DNA of 64,000 nt from an uncultured Leifsonia sp. (GTDB lineage: Bacteria > Actinomycetota > Actinomycetes > Actinomycetales > Microbacteriaceae). The translations under genes and the position numbers were made by a program. The DNA is taken from the NCBI RefSeq assembly GCF_945957465.1, contig NZ_CAMFLC010000007.1:1-64000 (forward strand), given 5' to 3'. The notes under the pieces were generated by a model. It saw only the letters and a list, made by a program, of their open reading frames with translations, made no database searches and had not been told where the DNA came from. This document shows positions 42,906-54,498 of this stretch, piece by piece (position 1 is the stretch's first letter; every line of letters begins with the position of its first letter).

Positions 42906-42955
42906 TCCGGAGTTGTGTACGCCGCGGCACGGCGTGTTGCGTGCACGACTCCGGA
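42906..42955. terminator. Hairpin, family alpha copy 2 (between convergent genes)
   Basis: 17-base arms (42906-42922, 42939-42955) with two mismatches that can be G-U pairs in RNA. Inside it holds CGGCGTGTTGCG, the word of family alpha. It serves the ends of the SDR gene and, in the other direction, hrpA. Confidence 0.75.
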
Positions 42956-42969
42956 ACGGATGGCTTGGG

Positions 42970-45900
42970 TCAGCCGGTGAGGACCTTGCGGATGCGCTGG
43001 AGGGAGACGGTCTCGGCGGTGCCCAGCGACTGCGCGAAGAGAGAGACGCGGAACTCCTCGAGCATCCAGCGGGCGTGCACGAGGTTCTCCGGCGCGTGCG
43101 GAGCGGGCGGGATGCGGCCTCCGGCCTCCGTGTAGAGCGCCGTCGCCGTCTCCACCTGCGTCTGCCAGGCCCGGTCGCGACCGGGGTTCGTCGGCAGCGC
43201 CTGCATGCGCTGGGTGATTCCCGACAGGTACCGCGGGAGGTGCTTCAGCTGTTCGAGCCCGGTCGCGGAGACGAAGCCGTTCCCTCCGCTCTTCTCAGCC
43301 CAGACGAGCCCGGCGAGCTGCGTCTTCGCGTCGTTGAGCGCCGGGAGGTACGCGAGCGACGTCGTGCCTCCGATCGCCTTCTCGGCGGCCCGCGCCGCGG
43401 TGAGGATGCGCGTGACGAGCGCGACCGTCTCGAACAGCGAGTCCATCACGACCCCGGAGACCCGGTCGCGCACGGCCTCGAACTCGGCGCGCATGAAGAG
43501 CCGGCCGTCGGGCTTCATCCGGTAGAGCACCGAGTCCACGACCGCGAGCAGACAGTCGTCGAACAGCGCCTTCGTGTTCGGATACGGGCTGGCCGCGAGC
43601 GTCAGCTTCTCGTTCGCGGTCAGGTGCTGCTGCACGTAGGCCACCGGCGACGGGATGCTCGCGAGCAGCAGCCTCCGCACGCCGCCCGGCAGCGCGCGCG
43701 CCTGCTCGGCCGGTGTGGACATCAGCCGGATGCTGACGCTGGAACCGTCGTCGACGAGCGCCGGGTAGGCGCGGATCGTGTTCGTCGTGCCGTTCGGTCC
43801 CTTCTGCGTCGTGTCGAGGTGGCGCGGCAGCTCGTCGAGGTCCCAGGTCGTGAGTCCCGTGCGCTCGATGGCGTCGGGTGTGCGCGCCTCGGCGACGCGC
43901 GCGACCGAGTCGCGGGCGCGTGAGCGCAGGCGCTCCTGCAGGGCGGCGAGGTCTTTGCCGGTCGCGAGCGGCCGGCCGCGCTCGCCGATCACCTGGAAGG
44001 TGGGCCGGAGGTGGGTGGGCAGCCGGTCGAGGTCGAAGTCGGCGCCGGTGACCCGCGAGCCGGTCTGCCGCGAGATGGTCGCTGCGAGGGTGTCGGCGAG
44101 GGAGGCTGCGGGGCGGCGGCCGTCGTGGGCCTCCATGCCGGCGGCGCCCGCCAGCTCGCCGAGCAGGCGCGTGGCCCAGTCGGCGGCCGGCACAACCTGG
44201 CGCCGGATGGCTTTGGGCAGCGACTTGATCATCGCGGTCACCAGCTCCTGGCGCAGCCCGGGCACCTGCCAGTCGAACCCGTCCGGAACGAGGCCGGCGA
44301 GCAGCGGCAACGGCACCTGCACGGTCACGCCGTCGTCCGCGGCGCCGGGCTCGAAGCGGTAGCGCAACGTCAGTCGCTGGTCGCCCTGGCGCCACACCGG
44401 AGGGAAGGCCTCCTCGTCGATGTCGGCGGCATCGTCCTCGAGGAGCGCTTCCGGTGTCATGGTGAGGAGGTCCGGCGTCTCGTTCCTCGCCTTCTTCCAC
44501 CAGCCCTCGAACGACCGCGTCGAGACGACGTCGGCGGGGATCCGGGCGTCGTAGAAGTCGAAGACCGCCTCGTCGTCGTTGAGGATGTCGCGGCGGCGGG
44601 TGCGCTCCTCCAGCTCGCGGAGCTCGGCGAGCAGTCTGCGGTTGGCCCGGTCGAACGCCTGCCGCGAGTCCCATTCGCCGTCGACCAGCGCGTGGCGGAT
44701 GAACAGCTCGCGCGACAGCTCGGCATCGATGCGCGCGTACTGCACGCGGCGTCGCGGGATGATCGGCACGCCGTAGAGCGTCACGCGCTCGTAGGCGACG
44801 ACGGCGCCCTGGTTCTTCTCCCAGTGCGGCTCGCTGTACTGCCGCTTGCACAGGTCGCCCGCGATCGGCTCGGCCCACGCCGGGTCGATGGTCGCGTTCA
44901 TCCGCGCGAACAGCCGGGAGGTCTCCACCAGTTCGGCGGACATGATCGCGTTCGGCTGCTTCTTGGCGAGCGCCGACCCGGGGAAGATCACGAACCGCGT
45001 CTGCCGCGCGCCGAGGTATTCGGACTGCCGCTGCCCACGTGCGGAGCCCTTGTTGCCCGACTCGCGTGCGTCTTTGAGACCGATGTGCGACAGCAGCCCG
45101 GCGAGCAGCGACCGGTGGATGCCGTCCGGGTCGATCGACGGCTCGCCGATGGTCAGCTCCAGCGGGCGGGCCAGTTGACGCAGCTGCCGGTAGACGTCCT
45201 GCCATTCGCGCACGCGGAGGAAGTTGAGGTACTCGGCCTTGCACAGCCTGCGGAACGCGCTGGAGGACAGCTCCCGCTGCTGCGCCTCCAGGTGGTTCCA
45301 GAGGTTGAGCAGGGTGAGGAAGTCGCTGGTGGGGTCGACGAAGCGGGCGTGCTTCTCGTCGGCGCTGCCGCGCTTCTCGACGGGCCGCTCGCGCACGTCC
45401 TGGATGGTGAGGCCGGCCACGATCGCCATGACCTCGCGGGAGGTGTTGTGGCGCTTGGACTCGACGACCATGCGCGCGAAGCGCGGGTCGATGGGCAACT
45501 GGGCGAGCTGGCGGCCGACCTTGGTGAGCTCGATGCCGCCGGAGCGCGCCGAGGGTCGGGTCGCGCCGAGCTCCGCCAGCAGATCGAGTCCGTCTTTGAT
45601 GCCGCGCGAGTCCGGGGGAGTGAGGAACGGGAACGCGGCGATGTCGCCGAGGCCGAGCGAGATCATCTGCAGGATGACCGCGGCGAGGTTGGTGCGCAGG
45701 ATCTCCGGCTCGGTGAACTCCGGCCGCTTCTCGTAGTCCTCCTGCGAGTAGAGGCGGATGGCGATGCCGTCGCTGGTGCGCCCCGATCGACCGGAGCGCT
45801 GATTGGCGCTGGCCTGCGAGATCGCCTCGATCGGGAGGCGCTGCACCTTGGCGCGCGTCGAGTAACGGCTGATGCGCGCGGTGCCGGCGTCGACCACGTA

Positions 45901-46854
45901 TTTGATGCCGGGCACCGTCAGGCTGGTCTCGGCGACGTTGGTGGCGAGCACGACGCGTCGGCGCACGCCCGGCATCGTGGAGGGCTGGAAGACCCGGTGC
46001 TGCTCGGCCGCCGAGAGCCGGCCGTACAGCGGCAGCACCTCGGTGCCGGGGAGGTTGCGGCCGCGGATCGCGTCGGCGGCGTCGCGGATCTCGTTCTCAC
46101 CCGAGAGGAACACGAGCACGTCGCCCGGTGCCTCCCTCGCCAGCTCGTCGAGCGCGTCGTTGATGCCCTGGAGGTAGTCGCGGTCGGCGGCGGGAACCGG
46201 ATCGGGCTCATCCTCGTCGTCGGCCTCCATCGTCTCGGCGACGAGCGGACGGTAGCGTATCTCGACCGGGAAGGTACGCCCGGAGACCTCGACGATCGGC
46301 GCCGGCGTGCCGTCGGCGGCGGCGAAGTGCGCGGCGAAGCTCTCCGGGTCGATGGTGGCGGAGGTGATGATCACCTTGAGGTCGGGACGCTTCGGCAGCA
46401 GCTCGCGCAGATACCCGAGCAGGAAGTCGATGTTGAGGCTGCGCTCGTGCGCCTCGTCGATGATGATCGTGTCGTATTTGCGGAGCAGCCGGTCGCGGTG
46501 GATCTCGTTGAGCAGGATGCCGTCGGTCATCAATTTGATGCGAGTCGCCTTGGACACCCGGTCGGTGAAGCGCACCTGGTAGCCCACGAGCTCACCGACG
46601 CTCTGGCCGAGCTCCTCGGCGATGCGCTCGGCGATCGTGCGGGCGGCCAGCCGCCGGGGCTGGGTGTGGCCGATGCTCTCGCGGCCGAGCTCGAGACAGA
46701 TCTTCGGCAGCTGCGTCGTCTTGCCCGAGCCGGTCTCGCCCGCGACGATCACGACCTGGTTGTTGCGGATGGCGCGCGCGATGTCGTCGCGCTTCTGGCT
46801 GACGGGCAGCTCGGAAGGGAAGACGATGCGGGGGAGGGCGACCGATGCGGACAT
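42970..46854 (-). CDS. hrpA: ATP-dependent RNA helicase HrpA (DEAH box)
   Basis: 1294 residues, the full HrpA length. Walker A AGETGSGKTTQLP near residue 38, IIIDEAHERS (DEAH), SAT in IITSATIDPE, QRSGRSGRT (motif VI), helicase-associated domain, OB-fold and the long HrpA-specific C-terminal half (DUF3418: RYRFEPGAADDGVTVQVPL; WLVPGL-type segment). HrpA resolves stalled ribosomes and processes mRNA in other bacteria. ATG 46854 has GGAGGG. Convergent with the SDR gene and divergent from the acyl-CoA ligase. Confidence 0.96.
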   Translation of the reverse strand: MSASVALPRIVFPSELPVSQKRDDIARAIRNNQVVIVAGETGSGKTTQLPKICLELGRESIGHTQPRRLAARTIAERIAEELGQSVGELVGYQVRFTDRVSKATRIKLMTDGILLNEIHRDRLLRKYDTIIIDEAHERSLNIDFLLGYLRELLPKRPDLKVIITSATIDPESFAAHFAAADGTPAPIVEVSGRTFPVEIRYRPLVAETMEADDEDEPDPVPAADRDYLQGINDALDELAREAPGDVLVFLSGENEIRDAADAIRGRNLPGTEVLPLYGRLSAAEQHRVFQPSTMPGVRRRVVLATNVAETSLTVPGIKYVVDAGTARISRYSTRAKVQRLPIEAISQASANQRSGRSGRTSDGIAIRLYSQEDYEKRPEFTEPEILRTNLAAVILQMISLGLGDIAAFPFLTPPDSRGIKDGLDLLAELGATRPSARSGGIELTKVGRQLAQLPIDPRFARMVVESKRHNTSREVMAIVAGLTIQDVRERPVEKRGSADEKHARFVDPTSDFLTLLNLWNHLEAQQRELSSSAFRRLCKAEYLNFLRVREWQDVYRQLRQLARPLELTIGEPSIDPDGIHRSLLAGLLSHIGLKDARESGNKGSARGQRQSEYLGARQTRFVIFPGSALAKKQPNAIMSAELVETSRLFARMNATIDPAWAEPIAGDLCKRQYSEPHWEKNQGAVVAYERVTLYGVPIIPRRRVQYARIDAELSRELFIRHALVDGEWDSRQAFDRANRRLLAELRELEERTRRRDILNDDEAVFDFYDARIPADVVSTRSFEGWWKKARNETPDLLTMTPEALLEDDAADIDEEAFPPVWRQGDQRLTLRYRFEPGAADDGVTVQVPLPLLAGLVPDGFDWQVPGLRQELVTAMIKSLPKAIRRQVVPAADWATRLLGELAGAAGMEAHDGRRPAASLADTLAATISRQTGSRVTGADFDLDRLPTHLRPTFQVIGERGRPLATGKDLAALQERLRSRARDSVARVAEARTPDAIERTGLTTWDLDELPRHLDTTQKGPNGTTNTIRAYPALVDDGSSVSIRLMSTPAEQARALPGGVRRLLLASIPSPVAYVQQHLTANEKLTLAASPYPNTKALFDDCLLAVVDSVLYRMKPDGRLFMRAEFEAVRDRVSGVVMDSLFETVALVTRILTAARAAEKAIGGTTSLAYLPALNDAKTQLAGLVWAEKSGGNGFVSATGLEQLKHLPRYLSGITQRMQALPTNPGRDRAWQTQVETATALYTEAGGRIPPAPHAPENLVHARWMLEEFRVSLFAQSLGTAETVSLQRIRKVLTG

Positions 46855-46998
46855 GAGCCCTCCAGTCTACCCGCCCGTGGCGAGGTGAACACGGGCCGCC
46901 TGCGTTCGGCGCCAACGGGGGCGTTGCGGGGCGGGGCGGCGTGACGTAGGTTTCCCTCAACCCGAACGGGTCCGTCAACGTCGACGAAGGAGCCCCTC

Positions 46999-48567
46999 AT
47001 GCCTCACGGCTACGCCACCATGTCCGTCGCCAGCATCCTGGCCGAGACCGCACACCGGATGCCCGACAACGTGGCGTTGATATTCAACGGCGACGAGATC
47101 CTGTACCGCGACCTCTGGGACCAGACCCGCGCCTACGCCGGTGCCCTCCGCGACCTCGGCGTCGGCCCCGGCGACAAGGTCGCCCTGATGATCCCGAACG
47201 TGCCGGACTTCCCGCGCGCCTACTACGCCACCCTCGCTCTCGGGGCGGTGGTCGTGCCGATCCACGCGCTGCTCAAGGCGGCCGAGATCGAGTACGTGCT
47301 GCGCGACTCCGGCTCCAAGCTGCTGATCTGCGCGGCGCCCCTGCTGGCGGAAGGGGCCAAAGGCGCGGCCCTCGCCGGCATCGACACCCTCTCGGTGCTG
47401 GTTCCGGACGAGATGGTCGAGCAGCTGCCGTTCCCACGGCTGGAGGAACTGGCGGCGGAGGCGGAACCGATCGCGACCTACGTTCCCCGGCACCCGATCG
47501 ACACGGCCACGATCCTCTACACCAGCGGTACCACGGGCAAGCCCAAGGGAGCGCAGGGGTGCCACTTCTCGCTGGTCGAACAGGTCAACGTGCTCCTCAG
47601 CGGCACCCTCGACCTGGAGCCGACCGACCGCATCCTCGGCTGCCTCCCGCTGTTCCACACGTTCGGGCAGACGTGCGTCATGAACATGGGCTTCCGAGCC
47701 GGCGCCGCCATCGTCCTGGTCCCGAAGTTCGACGGGGCGACGGCCCTGCAGCTGCTCAACGCTCACGGGTGCACCGTCATGACGGGCGTGCCCACGATGT
47801 ACATCGCGCTGCTGGAGGCCGCCAAGACCAACCCGGAACGCCCGCCGCTGCGCTACGGGATGAGCGGCGGCGCGGCGATCCCCGTCGCCGTCATCGAGCG
47901 GATGAAGGAGGTGTACGGCATCGACGTGCACGAGGGCTACGGGCTCACCGAGACGTCGCCGGTCGCGTCGTTCAACCACCGGGGGAGGCCGACCAGGGTC
48001 GGCACGGTCGGCCAGCCGATCTGGGGTGTGGATGTCGAGATCGCCGATGCGGAGGTCGACGATGCGATCCGGCTCCTGCCACGCGGCGAGCTGGGCGAGA
48101 TCGTGATCCGCGGCCACAACCTGATGAAGGGCTATCTCAACCTCCCGGAGGCGAACGCCGAGGCGATGGTCGACGGCTGGTTCCGCACCGGCGATCTGGG
48201 GACGAAGAGCGACGACGATTACATCACGATCGTGGACCGCAAGAAGGACATGATCGTCCGCAACGGCTACAACGTGTACCCGCGCGAGGTGGAGGAGGCC
48301 CTCTCGACGCATCCCGCCGTCGCGCTCGTGGCCGTGTTCGGCATCGCGCACGACACGCACGGCCAGGAGATCATGGCAGCCGTGACGCTCATGCCCGGCT
48401 CGGAGGCCTCCCCGGACGAGCTCGTCGTCTACGCGCAGGAGCGCGTCGCGGCATACAAGTTCCCGCGCCGCGTCGAGATCCTGGAGGTGCTGCCGCTCGG
48501 CCCCAGCGGCAAGGTCCTGAAGCGCGAACTCGTAGCCCGCTTCGAATCCCAAACCCCCGTCGCCTGA
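46999..48567 (+). CDS. fadD: Long-chain fatty acid-CoA ligase / acyl-AMP synthetase
   Basis: 522 residues. ANL superfamily: P-loop ILYTSGTTGKPKGA, HTFGQTCVMNMGF, MSGGAAIPVAV, A5 YGLTETSPVASF, A7 YLNLPEAN...GWFRTGDLG, A8 IVDRKKDMIVRNGYNVYPREVE and the catalytic Lys in GPSGKVLKREL. It activates a fatty acid to the acyl-adenylate and then acyl-CoA. AAGGAG precedes ATG 46999. The natural substrate length is not predictable. A monocistronic gene. Confidence 0.93.
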   Translation: MPHGYATMSVASILAETAHRMPDNVALIFNGDEILYRDLWDQTRAYAGALRDLGVGPGDKVALMIPNVPDFPRAYYATLALGAVVVPIHALLKAAEIEYVLRDSGSKLLICAAPLLAEGAKGAALAGIDTLSVLVPDEMVEQLPFPRLEELAAEAEPIATYVPRHPIDTATILYTSGTTGKPKGAQGCHFSLVEQVNVLLSGTLDLEPTDRILGCLPLFHTFGQTCVMNMGFRAGAAIVLVPKFDGATALQLLNAHGCTVMTGVPTMYIALLEAAKTNPERPPLRYGMSGGAAIPVAVIERMKEVYGIDVHEGYGLTETSPVASFNHRGRPTRVGTVGQPIWGVDVEIADAEVDDAIRLLPRGELGEIVIRGHNLMKGYLNLPEANAEAMVDGWFRTGDLGTKSDDDYITIVDRKKDMIVRNGYNVYPREVEEALSTHPAVALVAVFGIAHDTHGQEIMAAVTLMPGSEASPDELVVYAQERVAAYKFPRRVEILEVLPLGPSGKVLKRELVARFESQTPVA

Positions 48568-48628
48568 CCCCGCCCCCGCGCGCCCCTCCCAGCCCCGCGC
48601 GTGCCCCTCCCGAGCCTCGCGAGGGGCC

Positions 48629-48689
48629 GCCGAAGGGCGCCCAAGCGCCCTTAAAACCGCGGAATAGGGGCGTTTGGGCGCCCTTCGGC
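48629..48689. terminator. 25-base hairpin, family beta copy 2, between convergent genes
   Basis: Arms 48629-48653 and 48665-48689 pair almost completely, the two exceptions being G-U in RNA. GGGCGTTTGGGCGCCCTTCGG of the right arm (quoted in part: TAGGGGCGTTTGGGCG) matches the family beta words at 22960-22985. Serves the acyl-CoA ligase and the opposite membrane-protein gene. Confidence 0.8.
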
Positions 48690-48722
48690 TGCCCTTCGGC
48701 TGCCCTTCGGCTGCCCTTCGGC
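48681..48722. repeat. 11-base tandem repeat grown out of the hairpin arm
   Basis: CCCTTCGGCTG occurs three times (48681, 48692, 48703) with a partial fourth (48714-48722). The first unit is the end of the hairpin's right arm, so the array looks like slippage duplication of the stem base, giving alternative registers for pairing with the left arm. Confidence 0.85.
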
Positions 48723-48734
48723 GGGCGCAGGAGG

Positions 48735-49145
48735 CTAGGGCGCGGTGTCGAGCGTGCGCAGACGGTAGGAGGAGTTCAGGTAGTACGCGGCCAGAAGGGC
48801 GTAGCCGATGCAGGCGACGGCGGGCACGAACGCCGACTCCGGTTTGCTCGCGAGAGCGCCGACGCACGAGATGAAGGCCAGGACGGCGAGCGCGGCGCCC
48901 AGCCAGAAGCCCGCGGCGGGACGGGCGGTGGCGCGCCACCAGGGCCGCGGGTCGTCGCGGTTCTCGCCGCTCCCGCGGAAGGTGCGGGTGCCGACGAGCA
49001 CGTACGCGACGTTGAGGATGGCGACGATCAGCACGTCGAGCGCCGCGTTGACGAGCCGGTCGATCACGAAGAAGTTGAGCGCCAGGATCAGGCCGAAGGC
49101 GCCCACGATATAGATGATCTTCCCCGTGATCGTCGTGATTCTCAC
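48735..49145 (-). CDS. Small four-helix membrane protein, function unknown
   Basis: 136 residues. Hydrophobic segments at about 8-28, 34-52, 78-98 and 102-124, with a charged loop TRTFRGSGENRDDPRPWWRAT between the second and third. Not recognised as a named family. GTG 49145 lies six bases after TAGGCT on its strand (leaderless pattern), which supports it as a real gene. Convergent with the acyl-CoA ligase. Confidence 0.75.
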   Translation of the reverse strand: MRITTITGKIIYIVGAFGLILALNFFVIDRLVNAALDVLIVAILNVAYVLVGTRTFRGSGENRDDPRPWWRATARPAAGFWLGAALAVLAFISCVGALASKPESAFVPAVACIGYALLAAYYLNSSYRLRTLDTAP

Positions 49146-49241
49146 GCTGCGAGCCTAGTCGGGATGGCCGAGGGGCACGTCGTCGTCACGTCGTCGGGCG
49201 ATGAATGACGACGGCGTGCCGCTCGGGAGGTCGGCTGGGTG

Positions 49242-51976
<2,735 letters not shown>

Positions 51977-52015
51977 GGCCGGCGCTCGCTTCGTCGGGGC
52001 GACGTCGGGGCGACG

Positions 52016-52627
52016 TCAGCGCTCGACGCGGTATGTCAGGTGGGCGACCTGCGGCGTGACGCGCGAGCGCAGCAGCTCGAGCTGCAGCGGCGGCACCCGG
52101 TCGAACACGCGCTCGCCGGCTCCCAGCGTGAGCGGCACGACATGCAGCCGCAGCTCGTCGACGATGCCGGCCCAGAGCGCCTGATTGAGCGTCTCGGCAC
52201 CACCGGCGATCGCGACGTCCGCCTCGCCGGCGACGGCGCGCGCCCGGTCCGCCGCCGAGTGGATGCCGTCGGTCACGAACTCGAAGGTGGTGCCGCCTTC
52301 GAGCACGAGCGGTTCCCGCGCGTAGTGGGTGAGGACGAACACGGGCGCGTGGTACGGCGGGTCGTCGCCCCACCAGCCGCGCCAGTCGGACAGGTCGCCG
52401 CCCTCGGGCCAGTCGCCGCGCACCGGGCCGAACATGTTGCGGCCCATCACGTAGGCGCCGGCCGCCGTGATCGCGGCGATCTCCTCGGCGTGCTCATCGG
52501 CGTACTCGAACATCCAGGTGTGCAGTCGCTCCACGCCGCGCTCTCCGAGCGGGTTCTGGAGGGACTGGTTGGGCCCGGCGGCGAATCCGTCGAGCGACAC
52601 GGCGATATCGGCGGTGACGATCCCCAT
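52016..52627 (-). CDS. Dihydrofolate-reductase-family (RibD C-terminal-like) protein
   Basis: 203 residues. RibD_C fold: VTADIAVSLDGFAAGPNQSL, AYVMGRNMFGP, PVFVLTHYAREPL, IAGGAETLNQALWAGIVDEL and HVVPLTLGAGERVF. Such stand-alone proteins are NADPH-binding reductases of unknown substrate and are unlikely to be the housekeeping DHFR. ATG 52627 is close after a TAGACCT word. Confidence 0.9.
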   Translation of the reverse strand: MGIVTADIAVSLDGFAAGPNQSLQNPLGERGVERLHTWMFEYADEHAEEIAAITAAGAYVMGRNMFGPVRGDWPEGGDLSDWRGWWGDDPPYHAPVFVLTHYAREPLVLEGGTTFEFVTDGIHSAADRARAVAGEADVAIAGGAETLNQALWAGIVDELRLHVVPLTLGAGERVFDRVPPLQLELLRSRVTPQVAHLTYRVER

Positions 52628-52640
52628 GCCGCCAGGTCTA

Positions 52641-52973
52641 CTACGCCCGCTCGACCTTGTCGAGCATTCCCCAGACTGCTTCGCTCAGTTCGGGGTGCTC
52701 CAGGGCGATGCGGCGCAGAACGCCGAACTCGAAGCGCGTGTACGTGTCGCGCCCGGCAGCGGGGTGGTGCGCCCGCGACTGCTCCTCGGCCAGATCGAAC
52801 TCCTCGATGGCTCCGGCGCGGAGCGAGATGACCACCTGCTCGTCGACGCTCGGGAGGTCGGGGATGAAATGCCAGGGGTCTTCGCCGGCGCGGCAGCGGT
52901 GCTCGATGATCGCAGCCAACTCGTCGCGTGCCTGCTGACGCAGCACTTCGATGCTCCTCGGGACCTCGTCCAC
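52641..52973 (-). CDS. Small hypothetical protein (110 aa)
   Basis: 110 residues, acidic, no signal or membrane segment; HRCRAGEDPWHFIPDLPSVDEQ and TRFEFGVLRRIALEHPELSEAVWG are the notable parts. No family recognised. GTG 52973 has an excellent GGAGG six bases upstream, which decides the start against longer in-frame versions. It runs just upstream of the DHFR-like gene (13-base gap) and probably shares its transcript. Confidence 0.7.
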   Translation of the reverse strand: MDEVPRSIEVLRQQARDELAAIIEHRCRAGEDPWHFIPDLPSVDEQVVISLRAGAIEEFDLAEEQSRAHHPAAGRDTYTRFEFGVLRRIALEHPELSEAVWGMLDKVERA

Positions 52974-53118
52974 GTCGACCTCCCTTCCCCGGCGGTGGCC
53001 CCGGCGTCGTCGCCGGTACGGTGCGTACAGCCTAGGCGGCGAAGGGAATGCACCGCGAATCGGGGTGTAACGCACGGTCCACGCGCGGGTGAACAGGTGG
53101 TGCCGAGCGTGTCGCCGA

Positions 53119-53212
53119 CGGAGGAGATCCACGCGAATCCCGCCCCGATCTCCTCCGCTGACTGCGGCTCGCCGGCGCGCCGGAACAGATCTCCTCCGCT
53201 GGCCGCAGTCAG
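53119..53212. repeat. Nested inverted and direct repeats at the end of the aminotransferase gene
   Basis: CGGAGGAGATC (53119-53129) is complementary to GATCTCCTCCG at 53147-53157 and again at 53188-53198. Around the second copy, CTGACTGCGGC (53158-53168) pairs with GCCGCAGTCAG (53202-53212), which includes the stop codon of the aminotransferase gene. The 235-base gap thus offers two competing hairpins, and may act as terminator. Confidence 0.7.
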
Positions 53213-54099
53213 TGCGTGCGCGAGAGCAGGTAGCGGTTCAGGTCGGCCGTGAGCTCCGCGTCCACCGGGTACTCCCGACCGTCGAGGTGCGTGATGGGCG
53301 CGGCCTGGCGCACGCTGGAGACGAGCCACAGAGCATCGGCCGCCTCCAGCTCGTCCTGGGCGATCTGCCGGTACTCCGTCGCGTAGCCGCGCTCCTCGAA
53401 GAACGCGAACACGGCCGCCTGCGTCGTGCCAGCCAGGATCCCCTGGTCGGTCTGCGGGGTGCGGACGACACCGTCGGCCAGCAGGATGACGTTGGAGGTC
53501 GGCCCCTCCAGCGCGTACCCGTCGGAGCTGATGAAGATCACGTCGTCCGCACCGCGCCGGGCGGCCTCCCGCTGGGCAGCGCGGTTGACGGCGTACGAGA
53601 GGGTCTTGGCCCCCGCGAGCAGCCACGGGGAGGTCTCGGCGACGTCGTGCCGCAGGCCGCGGTCCAGCGCCACCACCGAGATGCCGAGGCGCTGCTGCGT
53701 GAAGTCCTCGCCTTCGTCCACGAAGATCCAGCCGCTCGGAGCGCCCGTGCCCTCGATGCCGCGCGAGTAGATCAGCTTGGCGAACAGCTCGCCGCCGTGG
53801 CCGTTGCGCGACCGGTAGTCGGCGATGCCCGCCAGCACCGCCTCGTGCCATACGTGCTCCGCGGGCGCGGGCAGGTCGAGCAGCTCAGCCGAATGGGCCA
53901 GCCGCATCAGGTGCGGGCCGAGCGCCTGCGGGTGCCCATCGATCACGGCGATCGTCTCGAAGACGCCGTCGCCGCGGGTGACGGCCAGATCGGTGATCCG
54001 CACCTGCGGCGCGTCGAAGTCGGCGAGGGCGAAGCCGGGGTCGCCGGGTGCGGGCTCTCCGGTGGGCGCGGTGATGGTCAGCAGGGTTGCGCGGCTCAT
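53209..54099 (-). CDS. pabC: Class IV PLP enzyme, aminodeoxychorismate lyase-like
   Basis: 296 residues. Fold type IV: ARITDLAVTRGDGVFETI-type start (here VRITDLAVTRGDGVFETIAV), PLP Lys165 in LLAGAKTLSYAVN, Glu-containing EGPTSNVILLADG with the cofactor N1 contact, and GILAGTTQAAVF. PabC makes p-aminobenzoate for folate; a D-amino-acid or branched-chain aminotransferase of the same fold is the alternative, as the family is hard to split by sequence. ATG 54099 lies six bases after CACAAT. Confidence 0.85.
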   Translation of the reverse strand: MSRATLLTITAPTGEPAPGDPGFALADFDAPQVRITDLAVTRGDGVFETIAVIDGHPQALGPHLMRLAHSAELLDLPAPAEHVWHEAVLAGIADYRSRNGHGGELFAKLIYSRGIEGTGAPSGWIFVDEGEDFTQQRLGISVVALDRGLRHDVAETSPWLLAGAKTLSYAVNRAAQREAARRGADDVIFISSDGYALEGPTSNVILLADGVVRTPQTDQGILAGTTQAAVFAFFEERGYATEYRQIAQDELEAADALWLVSSVRQAAPITHLDGREYPVDAELTADLNRYLLSRTH

Positions 54100-54172
54100 G
54101 GCCCTATTGTGCCCCTCGGCGGCGGCACGGCGTCAGACGCCGCCGCGCCGCGCCGGTGCTCGATCGTCGCAC

Positions 54173-54475
54173 CTACTCGGTCTGGCGGATGCGGAACGCG
54201 TCGTCGCCGTCGGGCCGCGCCTCCGACACCTCCACCGCGTCGACCCGGCTGCCCGGCGGACCGGCGCGCAGCCACTCGATCATGCTCTCGACCCGAGCGG
54301 CGTCGCCCTCCACCTCCACTTCGACGGTGCCGTCGCTGCGGTTGCGGGCCCAGCCTGCCACGCCGAGCCGGTGGGCCTCCTCGCGGGCGCTCCAGCGGAA
54401 GCCGACGCCCTGCACCGTCCCGGTCACCACGGCTCGCCTGCGCACGACGCTATCTCGGGAAGTCACAGCGCCCAT
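54173..54475 (-). CDS. acyP: Acylphosphatase
   Basis: 100 residues. GTVQGVGFRWSAREEAHRLG contains the phosphate-binding loop with the catalytic Arg, and GWARNRSDGTVEVEVEG the catalytic Asn. Hydrolyses carboxyl-phosphate bonds. The N-terminus is about ten residues longer than usual. AGGAG precedes ATG 54475. Divergent from the methyltransferase gene with a 23-base gap. Confidence 0.93.
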   Translation of the reverse strand: MGAVTSRDSVVRRRAVVTGTVQGVGFRWSAREEAHRLGVAGWARNRSDGTVEVEVEGDAARVESMIEWLRAGPPGSRVDAVEVSEARPDGDDAFRIRQTE

Positions 54476-54498
54476 TGTGCTCCTGGTTGAATGGATCC

